A stretch of DNA of 64,000 nt. It comes from Desulfobacterales bacterium (GTDB lineage: Bacteria > Desulfobacterota > Desulfobacteria > Desulfobacterales > JAFDDL01). This document shows, piece by piece, positions 27,086 to 36,805 of this stretch. A program made the translations under genes and the position numbers. The notes under the pieces are model-generated. The model had not been told where the DNA came from. It was given only the letters and a program-made list of their open reading frames with translations, and did not search any database. The DNA is taken from NCBI GenBank assembly GCA_034003325.1, contig JAVEYW010000015.1, positions 55,019 to 119,018 of the forward strand. The letters are read 5' to 3'. The first letter of the stretch is position 1, and the number at the start of each line of letters is the position of its first letter.

Positions 27086-27369
27086 CATGGATTCAGCTTG
27101 AGTCAATCAGATGCTGGTGCTCATCGAGAGAACCGCAAGGAAGAATATCGACAACCGGGACCGCGGACTGGACGGATTTATATCAAACAAAAAGGATGTC
27201 CGTAATCCGCGCAGCGAGTTCATGCTGAAAGAGTTCGAAGATATCGTCCGGGGACAAATACCCATGCCCGACGGAAATAGCTATGGCTTTGTATCCGAAC
27301 TCAATGATCTTCAAAAAGATATTCTCTCCATCCTGAACATTCCATTTCACTACTATGACTACTGTCTCG
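27086..27369. other. Remnant region with an unidentified open frame
   Basis: A plus-strand frame (27111-27428; LKEFEDIVRGQIPMPDGNSYGF, FVSELNDLQKDIL) has plausible protein-like composition but no recognised family and overlaps the IS630 tail. It may be a fragment of another mobile element. No function is assigned. Confidence 0.3.
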
Positions 27370-27501
27370 TCAAGCACCAAGTGTCGGATAAAGACGGGAT
27401 AACTTTATCCGAGCATCCTTGGTGGTAAACTGCCAATTCACCTTGGCGTTTCGGTTGTTTCTGAACTCTTGCCATGCCCGTGCTTCTTTGTATTTCTTCA
27501 T
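27370..27501 (-). pseudogene. IS630-family transposase C-terminal remnant
   Basis: A 43-residue frame with AGGAGG before its ATG. It ends NWQFTTKDARIKLSRLYP, the characteristic tail of IS630-type transposases (WxFTTEDARIKLKRLYP). The DDE catalytic part is missing, so it is inactive. The good ribosome binding site may be coincidental, or the short peptide may be translated. Confidence 0.7.
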
Positions 27502-27590
27502 AGCCAAGCCTCCTGGGTTACGGATTGATCATGAAGAAACTATAAATCATTTTTTACGACATTTTACGACATTTTAAGGTTGACATGACA

Positions 27591-28529
27591 CTATCTTGCC
27601 CCTACTGTCACGCCGATGGGCTGAGCCTTTTCATCGCTCCCGGGGCCGGCGGGTTCGGTATACCAATTCGCTTTGGCAACCACTTTAGCCCTCTCCGGAT
27701 CACCTTCGTAGCTCGGCGTCATGATCTGCACGCCGTATTCGTTGAACAGGTCGAGAATATTGTGATGCAGTTGCGTGTAAAGCCCTGCCATTTGCCAAGG
27801 ATCATCGCAATAGGCATTCAATTCGTATGTAATCGCAAAATCGCCGAGTTCCGTCTGCTGGACAAAGAGGGCGGGATTTTTTAAGATCTTCGGCGTTCGG
27901 TCAGCCGCCATGAGCAGCATTGCCTCTACCTGCCGCCAGGGGACTTCATAACGGATACCCACCCTCGTGTAGAGGATAAGTTTATTTTCGCGCAGGAGGC
28001 TGGAATAGTTCAACACTTGTCCTTCCAGGATCACCGAATTCGGAATAATAATTTCTTCATTGTGTATCGTCTTCAGGTGGGTGACCATGTTGCGCATTCT
28101 GGTCACATCGCCGATGGTATCGTTGATTTTCACGCGATCCCCGATTTTAAAGGCACGCCGGTAGATCAGGGTGTAACCCGCGATAATGTTGGATATGACG
28201 GATGAAGAGCCCAGGGAAAAAAGAGCACCGACAGACAGCGAAACGCCTTTGAAAGCGTCCGACCCGGACCCGGGAATGTAAGGGTAGGCAAATACCAAAG
28301 AAAGCGCGATAACGAAATAACGGACCAGCTTAAAGGTAGGCTGTGCCCATTCAGGTTCAAATCCTTGCAAGACAATAATGCCGCTTTCAATCGAATTTAA
28401 AAAGGACCGAAATATCCCTAATACATAGCGGGTTATGACAATGAGAAGGGTGATGAATATAAAACTGGGGATATAATTCAGGACGGCCCGCCCCATTATT
28501 TCCAGCGGATCGAGGATATAGTTCAACAT
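27591..28529 (-). CDS. MscS-family mechanosensitive channel, probably 5'-truncated
   Basis: 312 residues from the ATG at 28529; the frame continues upstream to a GTG at 28574 that lies inside the IS-associated inverted repeat. Membrane helices near 16-36, 65-85 and 92-118 precede the pore-type segment GALFSLGSSSVISNIIAGYTL and the MscS beta domain (FKIGDRVKINDTIGDV, IIPNSVILEGQVLNYS). The residues before the first helix (FPWTRFLGQHMLNYI) look like the end of a longer N-terminal region found in this subfamily, so the insertion probably removed the true start. Its function (osmotic release channel) may be impaired. Confidence 0.75.
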   Translation of the reverse strand: MLNYILDPLEIMGRAVLNYIPSFIFITLLIVITRYVLGIFRSFLNSIESGIIVLQGFEPEWAQPTFKLVRYFVIALSLVFAYPYIPGSGSDAFKGVSLSVGALFSLGSSSVISNIIAGYTLIYRRAFKIGDRVKINDTIGDVTRMRNMVTHLKTIHNEEIIIPNSVILEGQVLNYSSLLRENKLILYTRVGIRYEVPWRQVEAMLLMAADRTPKILKNPALFVQQTELGDFAITYELNAYCDDPWQMAGLYTQLHHNILDLFNEYGVQIMTPSYEGDPERAKVVAKANWYTEPAGPGSDEKAQPIGVTVGAR

Positions 28530-28571
28530 GTGTTGGCCCAGGAAACGGGTCCAGGGGAAAATATTTAAAAC

Positions 28572-28673
28572 CACTCTTGTCCAAAAACGGTTTCAAAGTG
28601 GAGTAATCCAATAAGATCTTGAAAAAAAGCCTCCTTGTAAGGCATGGTTTTACAGCGACGAAAAACCCTTAGC
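28572..28673 (+). repeat. 102-bp inverted repeat, left arm
   Basis: Exactly complementary to 29349-29450 over all 102 bases. It runs from CACTCTTGTCC to AACCCTTAGC and continues directly into the IS4-type transposase start, so it is most likely the terminal leader of that element. Confidence 0.9.
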
Positions 28674-28691
28674 CAAAAACAAGGAGGCAGC

Positions 28692-28781
28692 ATGATGGTA
28701 CGACATGCAAGTCTGTTTAGTCAATTGGTTGCTTTGTTTATGTTAGCAACTAATAGAAATGTCCGCTTTTATAGCAAGTAA
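28692..28781 (+). pseudogene. IS4-type transposase, N-terminal fragment
   Basis: AAGGAGG precedes ATGATG; the peptide MMVRHASLFSQLVALF matches the opening of an IS4-family transposase (MVRHxSLFSQLLALF). Homology stops near 28740, where sequence resembling another IS end (GTCCGCTTTTATAGCAAG) begins; a stop follows after 29 codons. Confidence 0.65.
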
Positions 28782-28885
28782 ACTGTCCACTTTGTAATGT
28801 ATAGGAAACTAAACAAAGTAGCTGGGAAATCCCGCAGGCCCAAAATATCCGGAGGGATTTTCCCAGCGGGCTACCACTACGGGAA

Positions 28886-29347
28886 TCACGCTGCCATATC
28901 CACCTTTGAATCGATTAATACCCTTTTTTCATTATACTTTGACAACTTTCGCGGGCCATGAAAAACTGCCAAACTTCCATTCGGATAACGATGCACTCGA
29001 ACCTGAACTTTTACATAATGCATGCGATACGGGTTTGAGGGAATCTGCAACTTGAGTCCCTCAAATTGTACGCAATTATCATTTCCCACGCGCCGCTCGA
29101 ACTGTTCGCAGAGAATGTCGTCTATATTGTCCCCCCAAAAAGGGACAAATGCAGAACCCTTCTCCGCAGCTATCCTTTTAAACTCTTGATTAAAAGCGGG
29201 GCAATAAATCTCTTCCAAATAGCGATTGGCACTCTCTATTTTGGTGATTCCGGCCAGAGCAAGCTCCTTGGGAAGTCGGTTCTGGTGGGTACCGAAAGCC
29301 CTTTCGCTTCTGCCTCTGGCTTCGGGCGAATACGCGGCAATCATCTC
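28886..29347 (-). pseudogene. ISNCY/IS1202-like transposase, C-terminal fragment
   Basis: About 153 residues: MIAAYSPEARGRSERAFGTH (end of the integrase-like DDE core, including the Glu), LPKELALAGI, YCPAFNQEF, AFVPFWG and a C-terminal beta-rich tail. The N-terminal two thirds, with the first two catalytic Asp, are missing because the frame runs directly into the right arm of the 102-bp repeat. Confidence 0.75.
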
Positions 29348-29348
29348 C

Positions 29349-29450
29349 GCTAAGGGTTTTTCGTCGCTGTAAAACCATGCCTTACAAGGAGGCTTTTTTT
29401 CAAGATCTTATTGGATTACTCCACTTTGAAACCGTTTTTGGACAAGAGTG
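29349..29450 (-). repeat. 102-bp inverted repeat, right arm
   Basis: Perfect reverse complement of the left arm. Unlike the left arm it is not followed inward by the IS4 transposase start but by the truncated ISNCY frame, implying rearrangement between two inverted copies of an IS end. Confidence 0.9.
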
Positions 29451-29497
29451 ATTTCTTATGTAAGATTTCTTTCTGTAAGGCAGGAGCAAGGAGACAA

Positions 29498-29531
29498 CCT
29501 CAGCATATTGCTGATCAGCAATATGTTGAGG
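29498..29531. terminator. Long-stem hairpin downstream of the broken sigma-54 regulator
   Basis: CCTCAGCATATTGCTGATCAGCAATATGTTGAGG is nearly self-complementary (a 22-bp perfect palindrome in its centre), followed on plus by CCTTTT. It lies 27 bp past the regulator's stop and can end transcription from the minus strand. Confidence 0.6.
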
Positions 29532-29557
29532 CCTTTTGGTTGCGGGTGGACGCCCTT

Positions 29558-32015
29558 TCAGGCGCGCTTGATGCCCAGCTTCTTGATCCTGAACCGAAGC
29601 GTGCTCGGGTGAAGATTGAGAATCGCGGCCGCGCCGTTCGGCCCTTCGATTCTCCAGCCTTTTTCGCAAAGCACCCGCAGGATGTGCTCTCTTTCCATTC
29701 CGGCCAGGTCCTTCAAGGACGCATCCGCATGTACATTGACTTTCTGCGGTTCGAACCGGTCCGTCATTTGAAGCACAGGCCCGGTGGTAATGATGACGGC
29801 CCGCTCAATCACATGTTCCAGCTCCCTTACATTGCCGGGCCACCCGTACTGATGCAGTGTTTTGATGATGGATTTCGGGATGGTCTCAATCCGCCGGTTG
29901 AACTTTCGGGAAAACTTGTCCACGAAAAAATGGACCAGCATCGGAATATCATCGGGCCGCATCCGCAAGGGCGGGATTGAAACCGGGAAGACGTTCAGCC
30001 GATAGAAAAGGTCCTCCCGAAAGCGGCCGTTGCTGACATCCGCCTTCAGGTCCCGGTTGGTGGATGCAATGATCCGGACGTCGACTTTGATGGTGTGGGC
30101 GCTGCCCAGCCGTTCAAATTCGCCGTCCTGAAGCACCCGCAACAGCTTCGACTGAAGTTCCAGCGGCAGCTCGCCGATTTCATCGAGAAAAATCGTTCCC
30201 CGGTTCGCCACCTCGAACCGTCCCGCCTGCCGGCCGTGGGCACCTGTAAAAGCGCCCTTCTCCCGGCCGAAAAGCTAACTTTCGATGAGGTTGGCCGGCA
30301 GGGCGGCGCAGTTCACGGTGAGCATCGGCCGGTCCTTGCGGGCGCTAAGACCGTGAATGGCGTTGGCGACCAGGCCCTTGCCCGTCCCGGTCTCCCCAAG
30401 AATCAGGACGGTGGCGTCGGTGGCAGCCACCTGCTCGATTCGAAAAAGCACATAGTTGAGCGCATCGCTGCTTCCCACAATCTTCTCGAACCCCTGCACC
30501 CTTTTTATATCTTTCTGGAGGTACAGGTTCTCGTCTTCAAGGTGCTCACTGAGCGCTTTAATTTCCTGAAGGTGCAGCAGGGCTTTATTCTCCATCCGTT
30601 TGCGTTCTATCGCGTTGGCAAATACTTGCGCGATCAGCGCAAGCTGCCCGACCAGCTCCTCCGGCCAGGCACAGTTCTCCCGTGTGCTATTGAGTCCAAA
30701 GGCGCCAATGGGCCGCTCGCCCCCTACCGAGAGCGGGAGTGTCAAATTCGACTTGATGCCTAGCTCTCGACACATTTCCAGATCACGGGCGGCCTCCGCC
30801 GGTAGCTCTTCCACCGAAGAAATTTTAATGCCGCGGCCGGCTTTGATTTGCTCTGTGCACCAGGGAAAATAGTCGTCGGCGACCATACCAATAGCAAGCT
30901 GCGGGCCGCCCTCACCACGGTAAAAGTGAGTGAGCGTAGCGGAATCCGTGGCCGAGTCCGGCAACCACTGCCAACGTCAACTTGTGCGCAGAGATGTCAA
31001 ACGACACGCCAATGAAACGATTCAGCTCTTTTGTTTCTTTAGCATACAGTCGACCGAGAGAGCGAATCCATCGAATGTTTCCATCGGAAAGTATGATCCG
31101 GTGATCGCTCTGCATCCTATCTCCGTGCAGCAGCGCCAGCCGAACCGCCTCGTTGGCCCGGTCACGATCGTCGGGATGAATTTTCTCAATAAAACTTTCA
31201 TAATTCAGCTCTTCATCCAAGGCGATATGGTACAGCTCCCTGGTTTTCGCCGAGGCATATACCGCTCCGGTGCCGGGACTCAAGCTCCAGAGGTTTGCCC
31301 CCGCGGCTTCCATCGCCAGGCTCAGACGTTCCTCGCTTTCGCGAAGGGCCAGATCCGCAGCCCCGCGCGCCAACGCATTGACGAAGATTTCACCGAGAAG
31401 CTTGAGCCGGGATATACATTCTTCCGGCCAGTCCCGTTCGCGCGTCACGGAATTGAGGACAAAAATATGAGAAACCGGTCCATCCATGACAATCGGGATG
31501 TTCAGGGTGGATCGAACCCCCCAGTCGACATAGTTTTGCTTGTCCGCAAGCGCTTCGACCGGCAAATCATCCAGCCGCGAAAACGAAACCACTTCACGCT
31601 TTCGGATCAGCGTGTCATTTGCCCATGAGCGAATCGATACGGGATATTCAACCCGGAGAGCCGGCGATCTCACCGCCGTTGTTTCGAACTCCGCCTCGGC
31701 CATATGGGTAACCATAAATGAGGTTTCACTCAATATCTGAACCAAACCGCAGCGATCAACCTGAAAAAATTCCAGGAGCTGCTTCAGTGCCCATGTGATC
31801 TCTTCATCCAACCGATCGGGCGGTATGTTCGCGAATCTGGACGATATATCCGACAACAATCGCTCAAACGTCAGTGGTGTTTCTGATACCATCTTGTTAA
31901 CATCCCCACCTGTTCGTCTCCCTCCGAGTATCGGGAAGACGTAAAACCGGCTGATTTTTGTCTGAGTAAATAGTTGATCTCTTGAACCGCGTCCAAAACC
32001 CTTTCGTTCGGCCAA
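29558..32015 (-). pseudogene. Disrupted sigma-54-dependent transcriptional activator (GAF-PAS-GAF-AAA-HTH)
   Basis: Three blocks of one protein. 32015-30912 holds a GAF (ERLLSDISSRFANIPPD...) and a PAS domain ending FIGVSFDISAHK, then runs into unrelated residues. 30964-30275 is in another frame and starts mid-GAF ([14 protein letters not shown]), then enters the AAA domain with Walker [10 protein letters not shown]. At 30277-30275 a TAG replaces the Glu of the usual ESELFG, directly before [12 protein letters not shown]. The same frame then continues ([12 protein letters not shown]alker B) to an Fis-type HTH ([14 protein letters not shown]) at 29558. Missing GAF sequence, a frame change and an amber codon together make a full-length product unlikely. 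Confidence 0.85.
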
Positions 32016-32424
32016 GGTTCAAGGCACATCAAAGTGTCAACTGGAGAAATGCATTATATCTTTCGAAAATGAAAATATTGATCCAACGCCGAAAGCCGCT
32101 TTGCTCTGGTTTTGAATAGAATAAATCGGTTCAAATTGTCAATTTTAACCGCCTTCCAAAAACATAACAGCTTATTATATTTGTTAATAAAAACAATCAT
32201 CAGCAGCGGCCAACATCGCTATTATTTAGTGTATATTGAGAAATGCCATATCCCGGCTCAGCGCAAGGCTCTGGCAGGGGGGTTCAAGCCGTTGCCAATT
32301 ATTTTTAACCATTAGAAATTATGTATTAAATATTGCTTGCATGCCATAAATAAGTTTGCTACTGCAAATTTTTTCGGTTTAGCATGCAAATGAAGAGAAT
32401 GCCGTCAACCATCGGAGATAATAG
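32016..32424. other. AT-rich intergenic region upstream of ilvB
   Basis: 409 bp separating the divergently oriented broken regulator and ilvBN. It must hold the ilvB promoter, but no confident -35/-10 or leader peptide rich in Leu/Val/Ile with a terminator was recognised. CGGAGAT precedes the ilvB ATG. Confidence 0.5.
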
Positions 32425-34116
32425 ATGACACCCCCCATGAAAACAGGGGCCGAAATACTCATTCAGGCCCTGATCGATGAAGGCACGGAACATATTTTCG
32501 GGTATCCGGGCGGCGCCATCATCCCTACCTATGATGTACTTTATGATGCGCCGTTAAAGCACATACTGGCCCGGCACGAGCAGGGGGCCGCCCATGCCGC
32601 GGACGGATACGCGCGTGCGACCGGGCGGGTGGGCGTCTGCATCGCCACCTCGGGACCGGGCGCCACCAACCTGGTGACCGGTCTATCCACCGCGCATATG
32701 GATTCGGTGCCGATGATCGCCATCACGGGCCAGGTGCCGGTGCCCATGATCGGCTCCGATAGTTTTCAGGAAGCGGATATTTACGGCATCTCCATTCCCG
32801 TCACCAAATATAATTATCTGGTCAAGGACGTAAATGACCTTCAGGGAATCATTAAAGAAGCCTTTTATATCGCCAGTACCGGCAGACCCGGCCCCGTGCT
32901 GATCGATTTTCCAAAAGACGTTCAGCTCGCCAAAACCCGGCTTAAAAAACTGGGACCCGTCCGGCTTCCGGGCAATCGCCCCGTCATTCCCACCGGGCAC
33001 CCGAAGCAGATCGAGGCGATCGCCGCTGCTTTAAAGCGGGCACACCGTCCGGTCATTTACGCCGGCGGCGGCGTGGTCAGCTCCGGCGCGAGCGAGGAGC
33101 TGGTGACATTCGCCCGGGCAACCCACATTCCCGTCACCACGACCCTGATGGGCAAAGGAATTTATTCTGAAAGAGACGCGCTTTCCCTCGGCATGCTCGG
33201 CATGCACGGCACCAAATATGCCAATTACGCAATTCACGACGCCGATCTCATTCTGGCCATGGGGGTTCGCTTTGATGACCGGGTGGTCGGGAATATTAAG
33301 GATTTCGCCCCATTGGCAAAGATCGTGCATATCGACATCGATGCGGCCGAAATCGGCAAGCGAATCGCCGTCGACATACCGGTGGTCGGTGATATCAAAG
33401 CGATTCTCGCCGCACTCAACCAGAGAATAGGCATCTCGACCCGCAAACACTGGCTGACCCATCTGGCCCGGCTTAAAAGGGAAAATCCGCTTTCTTTTAA
33501 AGACAACGGAACCTTGAAACCGCAGCACATTATTCGTTCCTTAAGCGACATGACTCAAGGGGAGCTGATTGTCACTACGGACGTGGGACAGCATCAAATG
33601 TGGGCGGCGCTCTATTATCTTGCCACGGCGCCGCGCCGCTTCATCACCTCCGGCGGCGCCGGCACCATGGGATTCGGTTTTCCCGCGGCTATCGGTGCGA
33701 GTGTGGGGCGTTCGGATCTGCCGGTGGTGGCGCTTTGCGGAGACGGCAGTTTTCAGATGTGCATTCAGGAGCTGGCAACAGTTCGCATGTACAACCTGCC
33801 GGTCAAAATCTTTATCCTCAACAACGGGTGCCTCGGCATGGTGCGGCAATGGCAGCAGATTTTTCATAACAGCCGTTATTCCCACACCTGCTTTGACTAT
33901 AACCCAGACTTTTGCAAAGTGGCCGAAGCCTATGATATCGCCGCCATGCGCGTTACCGAGCCTACGCAAGTCAAACAAGCTATCGAAAAAGCGCTTCGCA
34001 GCGAAGGGCCGATGCTGGTCGATTTTCGCGTGGTGCAGGAAGAAAACGTAATCCCCATGATACCGCCGGGCGGCGGTCAAACACAGTTCATCGGAGAAGA
34101 TAAAGACGATGCCTAA
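32425..34116 (+). CDS. ilvB: Acetolactate synthase large subunit
   Basis: 563 residues. ThDP-dependent enzyme joining two pyruvates, or pyruvate and 2-oxobutyrate, for valine, leucine and isoleucine synthesis. Visible: the catalytic Glu in [17 protein letters not shown] (near 50), [13 protein letters not shown], the central FAD/Rossmann-like domain ([15 protein letters not shown]), and the C-terminal ThDP/Mg2+ motif from [13 protein letters not shown] to [12 protein letters not shown]. Length is normal. It overlaps the small-subunit gene by 8 bp. Confidence 0.96.
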   Translation: MTPPMKTGAEILIQALIDEGTEHIFGYPGGAIIPTYDVLYDAPLKHILARHEQGAAHAADGYARATGRVGVCIATSGPGATNLVTGLSTAHMDSVPMIAITGQVPVPMIGSDSFQEADIYGISIPVTKYNYLVKDVNDLQGIIKEAFYIASTGRPGPVLIDFPKDVQLAKTRLKKLGPVRLPGNRPVIPTGHPKQIEAIAAALKRAHRPVIYAGGGVVSSGASEELVTFARATHIPVTTTLMGKGIYSERDALSLGMLGMHGTKYANYAIHDADLILAMGVRFDDRVVGNIKDFAPLAKIVHIDIDAAEIGKRIAVDIPVVGDIKAILAALNQRIGISTRKHWLTHLARLKRENPLSFKDNGTLKPQHIIRSLSDMTQGELIVTTDVGQHQMWAALYYLATAPRRFITSGGAGTMGFGFPAAIGASVGRSDLPVVALCGDGSFQMCIQELATVRMYNLPVKIFILNNGCLGMVRQWQQIFHNSRYSHTCFDYNPDFCKVAEAYDIAAMRVTEPTQVKQAIEKALRSEGPMLVDFRVVQEENVIPMIPPGGGQTQFIGEDKDDA

Positions 34117-34618
34117 AATCCTTTCGCTGCTGGTACGAAATCATCCGGGCGTCCTGTCTCATATTGCCGGGCTCTTTACACGACGCGGATACAATATTGA
34201 AAGCATTGCAGCAGGAGAAACCGCCACTCCGAACACCACCCGCATCACGATCGTGGTCGGCGAAGACGAATCGATGATCGAACGGGTTTCCAAACAGATT
34301 CGAAAGCTGATTGATGTGATAAAGGTTCAGGAGCTTACGTATGAGGGCTCTATTACGCGGGAGCTGTTGCTGCTGACCCTGCTGGTGCCGGTCAACAAGC
34401 GATCCGAGGTGATCACGATTACCAACACCTTCGGCGCCACGGTTGTGGATATTTCAGATAAGACCATGACCATTGAAATTTCCGGCAACAGCCTGAAAAT
34501 CAACACCACGATTCGGGCGCTCGGGGAATACAAAATCAAGGAACTGGCGCGTACCGGAATGGTGGCGCTGCCGCTTGAAAGCATGCTGGATCATCCGAAA
34601 AAAAACACAAGGGACTAG
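34109..34618 (+). CDS. ilvN: Acetolactate synthase small (regulatory) subunit
   Basis: 169 residues. ACT domain at the N-terminus ([30 protein letters not shown]) that binds valine for feedback inhibition, followed by the ALS_ss C-terminal domain ([18 protein letters not shown]). Overlap with ilvB implies translational coupling. Length is that of the usual IlvH/IlvN type. Confidence 0.95.
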   Translation: MPKILSLLVRNHPGVLSHIAGLFTRRGYNIESIAAGETATPNTTRITIVVGEDESMIERVSKQIRKLIDVIKVQELTYEGSITRELLLLTLLVPVNKRSEVITITNTFGATVVDISDKTMTIEISGNSLKINTTIRALGEYKIKELARTGMVALPLESMLDHPKKNTRD

Positions 34619-34629
34619 CCAAATCACCT

Positions 34630-34800
34630 CCTAATCAGGCAAAGCCGGATGCTGGGATGCATAAAAGCCATCTTTCACCTTCGGCGAATATACACGCAAA
34701 AGCGTGCATGTTTCTGGTAAAGGGTCTAAACCGGCAAAGCCGGAAGCTGGGCGGCTGGGATGCTTGGCAGCGAACGACCTTCTCCAATGATAAACGCTTT
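34630..34800. repeat. Dispersed modular intergenic repeat, copy 2 (tandem modules)
   Basis: Two consecutive partial units between convergent ilvN and the HD-GYP gene. Unit 1: GGCAAAGCCGGATGCTGGGA, CATCTTTCACCTTCGGCGAA, ACGCAAAAGCGTGCATGTTT. Unit 2: CCGGCAAAGCCGGAAGCTGGG, then CGACCTTCTCCAATGATAAA and CGCTTTTTT. Unit 1 matches copy 1; unit 2 matches the copy near 45.6 kb. Confidence 0.75.
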
Positions 34801-34802
34801 TT

Positions 34803-36560
34803 TCAAATCGCTCCCCTGTCCTGCGTCTCCTCATCAAAAGAAAGCGCGATTTTTTTTTCCAGAATCAGACGAAGGCAGGCATCCACACTCGGGGCATGGT
34901 AGCGAGTTCCCCGGCCCGAGCGGATTTCATTAAGGGCCATTGTAATCCCGAGAGACGGCCGATAGGGACGGTGGGATGACATAGCCTCAACCACATCGGC
35001 AACAGCAAGAATCTTTGCCTCCAGCAAAATATCGTCATCCTTCAATCCCCGGGGATAACCCGATCCATCCAGGTGTTCATGATGCTGATAAACAATCTCC
35101 GCGACCGGCCAGGGGAATTGAATGTTTTTTAAGATTTCGTGCCCGACCTGGGGATGGCATTTGAAAACGGCCTTTTCCTCTCTGGACAGCTCGGTAGGCT
35201 TGGCAAGATATTCGGATGGCAGCGTAATTTTACCGATGTCGTGCAATAGCGCCGCGATATGGAGACCCTCGATCCGCTCTTCGGGAAATCCCTGCTCCCT
35301 TGCGATCGCGCAGGCAAGGCGTTCAACCCGCTGCTGGTGCCCGGCGGTATAGGGATCGCGTTTTTCAGCAGTGGATGCCAGTGACGTCACTGTCTCTTCG
35401 AGACTGGCATGCAGGTCATCACGGCTTTTCTTGAGGATCTCCATGGCGGTTTTGCGCTCGGTGATGTCCCGAGCGACCCCCCGGTATCCCGTCAGGTTTT
35501 CCTTTTCATCAAAGATCGGCACTGCGTTGTACTCAAGAACCACCACCCGGCCGTCTTTGGCCAGACTGGGAACTTCAAAGCCGCTGAACGCCTTGTGCTC
35601 GGCTATCAATTCCATAAACGATGCATTCAACGCGGCAACCTGATCCGGTGATGCGAAATTCACCAGGCTGGCATGAATCACCTCTTCCAGCCGATAGCCG
35701 AGCAGGGTTTCGACGTGGGGACTCGAATAGGTATACCGTCCCTTCCGGTCAGTTTCCCAGATCCAGTCACTGGTCGTCTCGAGCAGGTTGCGAAATCGCT
35801 CCTTGCTCTCTTCCAGGGACTTCATCAGGGCTTCCCGCTCCAGAAAGATACGCTGCCGTTCCCGGTCCGCCATCAGGCTCTGACGGACGGAGTAAAGCGC
35901 GAGCAGCGAAATAATCAACAGAATCCCTGCGGAAACAACGGAAAGCTTGTTGCGAATCGCAGCGATCTCGGCATGAACGTCATCGACATAAATGCCTGTA
36001 CCGATGACCCATCCCCATGGCTTGAATTCTTCGACATACGAAATCTTCGGTACTATTTTCTCCGGGTCGTCCTTCCACTGCCACATATAATCGACATACC
36101 CGGCTCCCTGTTTCCGCACCACTCGCACAAACTCCACAAAGAGGCGCTTACCGTTCGGGTCCTGAAAGCTGGAAATATCCTTTCCATCCAGGTCGGAACG
36201 ATACGGATGCATGATCATCCGCGGGGTCATGTCATTAATCCAGAAATAATCCTTTTTTTCCTGCCCGTAGCGAAGCTTGCGGATTCGCAGGATGGCCCGC
36301 AACTGAGCCTCATCCTTGCTCAGCTCACCGGACTTCTCCCGTTCGTGGTACGAATCGAGCAGGCTCCGAACCGTTCCCGTCAGCTCCTTGATCATTTCCT
36401 GTTTTCGGGTCATCAAACTTTGCTCAAGTTGCGGCAAAATAATAAAAAAAATGGCGGTTACAAATAGGAAAATGGTCAGAAACGCCGGCAAGGCAATCCG
36501 TCTGGATATCCGATTGGCAATCTTTTTCAACTTTTTTTCCGGCATGGCGTTCGGTAACAT
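34803..36560 (-). CDS. Cache-PAS-HD-GYP signalling protein (probable c-di-GMP phosphodiesterase)
   Basis: 585 residues. Transmembrane helix about 22-46; extracytoplasmic single Cache domain about 50-205 (KKDYFWINDMTPRMIMHPY, WGWVIGTGIYVDDV); second helix near 212-228; PAS/PAC about 255-380; HD-GYP about 395-570 with HDIGK, HHEHLDGSGYPRGL and the DVVEAM segment. All metal-binding His/Asp of active HD-GYP enzymes appear present, so it should hydrolyse c-di-GMP in response to a small ligand such as a carboxylate. Convergent with ilvBN. Confidence 0.9.
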   Translation of the reverse strand: MLPNAMPEKKLKKIANRISRRIALPAFLTIFLFVTAIFFIILPQLEQSLMTRKQEMIKELTGTVRSLLDSYHEREKSGELSKDEAQLRAILRIRKLRYGQEKKDYFWINDMTPRMIMHPYRSDLDGKDISSFQDPNGKRLFVEFVRVVRKQGAGYVDYMWQWKDDPEKIVPKISYVEEFKPWGWVIGTGIYVDDVHAEIAAIRNKLSVVSAGILLIISLLALYSVRQSLMADRERQRIFLEREALMKSLEESKERFRNLLETTSDWIWETDRKGRYTYSSPHVETLLGYRLEEVIHASLVNFASPDQVAALNASFMELIAEHKAFSGFEVPSLAKDGRVVVLEYNAVPIFDEKENLTGYRGVARDITERKTAMEILKKSRDDLHASLEETVTSLASTAEKRDPYTAGHQQRVERLACAIAREQGFPEERIEGLHIAALLHDIGKITLPSEYLAKPTELSREEKAVFKCHPQVGHEILKNIQFPWPVAEIVYQHHEHLDGSGYPRGLKDDDILLEAKILAVADVVEAMSSHRPYRPSLGITMALNEIRSGRGTRYHAPSVDACLRLILEKKIALSFDEETQDRGAI

Positions 36561-36732
36561 CTCTTTCTAAAAGGGCCTCCGTAGAGACCAGTGAAAGACA
36601 ACTTATATCGAGGCGATATCGCAAAAAGATAACACTTTGTTTTTTATAAATAAAAATATAAACAATTGCAACAGTAAATCGGGGGAGGGCTCGCCGGGCA
36701 CTATGCCCGGCTCACGTAAGGGAAAAAGTGTT

Positions 36733-36769
36733 AAAAAAGGTTCCGCCGGATACCGGGAGAACCTTTTTT
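36733..36769. terminator. Bidirectional hairpin with A/T flanks
   Basis: AAAAAAGGTTC and GAACCTTTTTT form an 11-bp stem around a GC-rich loop. It lies 37 bp past the flxA stop and serves as the intrinsic terminator of the hdrA-mvhD-flxCBA operon. Confidence 0.8.
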
Positions 36770-36805
36770 CTGTTAAAATCACTCTGGCATGTCATGAATT
36801 TTTTA

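Larger units (their letters stand above)
28572..29450. mobile_element. Composite IS remnant bounded by a 102-bp inverted repeat
   Basis: 879 bp. Both ends are the same 102-bp sequence in opposite orientation. Inside are the first codons of an IS4-type transposase (plus) and the C-terminal part of an ISNCY/IS1202-like transposase (minus). It separates the truncated MscS gene from the broken sigma-54 activator. No target duplication was recognised. Confidence 0.75.

Noticed and set aside
27111..27428. Plus-strand 105-residue frame as a functional gene
   Set aside because: No recognised family, no good ribosome binding site, and it overlaps the IS630 remnant; listed only as unidentified debris.
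30275..30277. The amber codon in the sigma-54 activator as a pyrrolysine codon
   Set aside because: Pyrrolysine is known in methylamine methyltransferases; here TAG replaces a routinely conserved Glu by one base change, the gene has a second lesion, and no pyl genes are visible.
34631..34837. Minus-strand 68-residue frame in the ilvN/HD-GYP gap
   Set aside because: It lies within the dispersed repeat and resembles the translation of other copies, so it reflects repeat sequence and not a gene.
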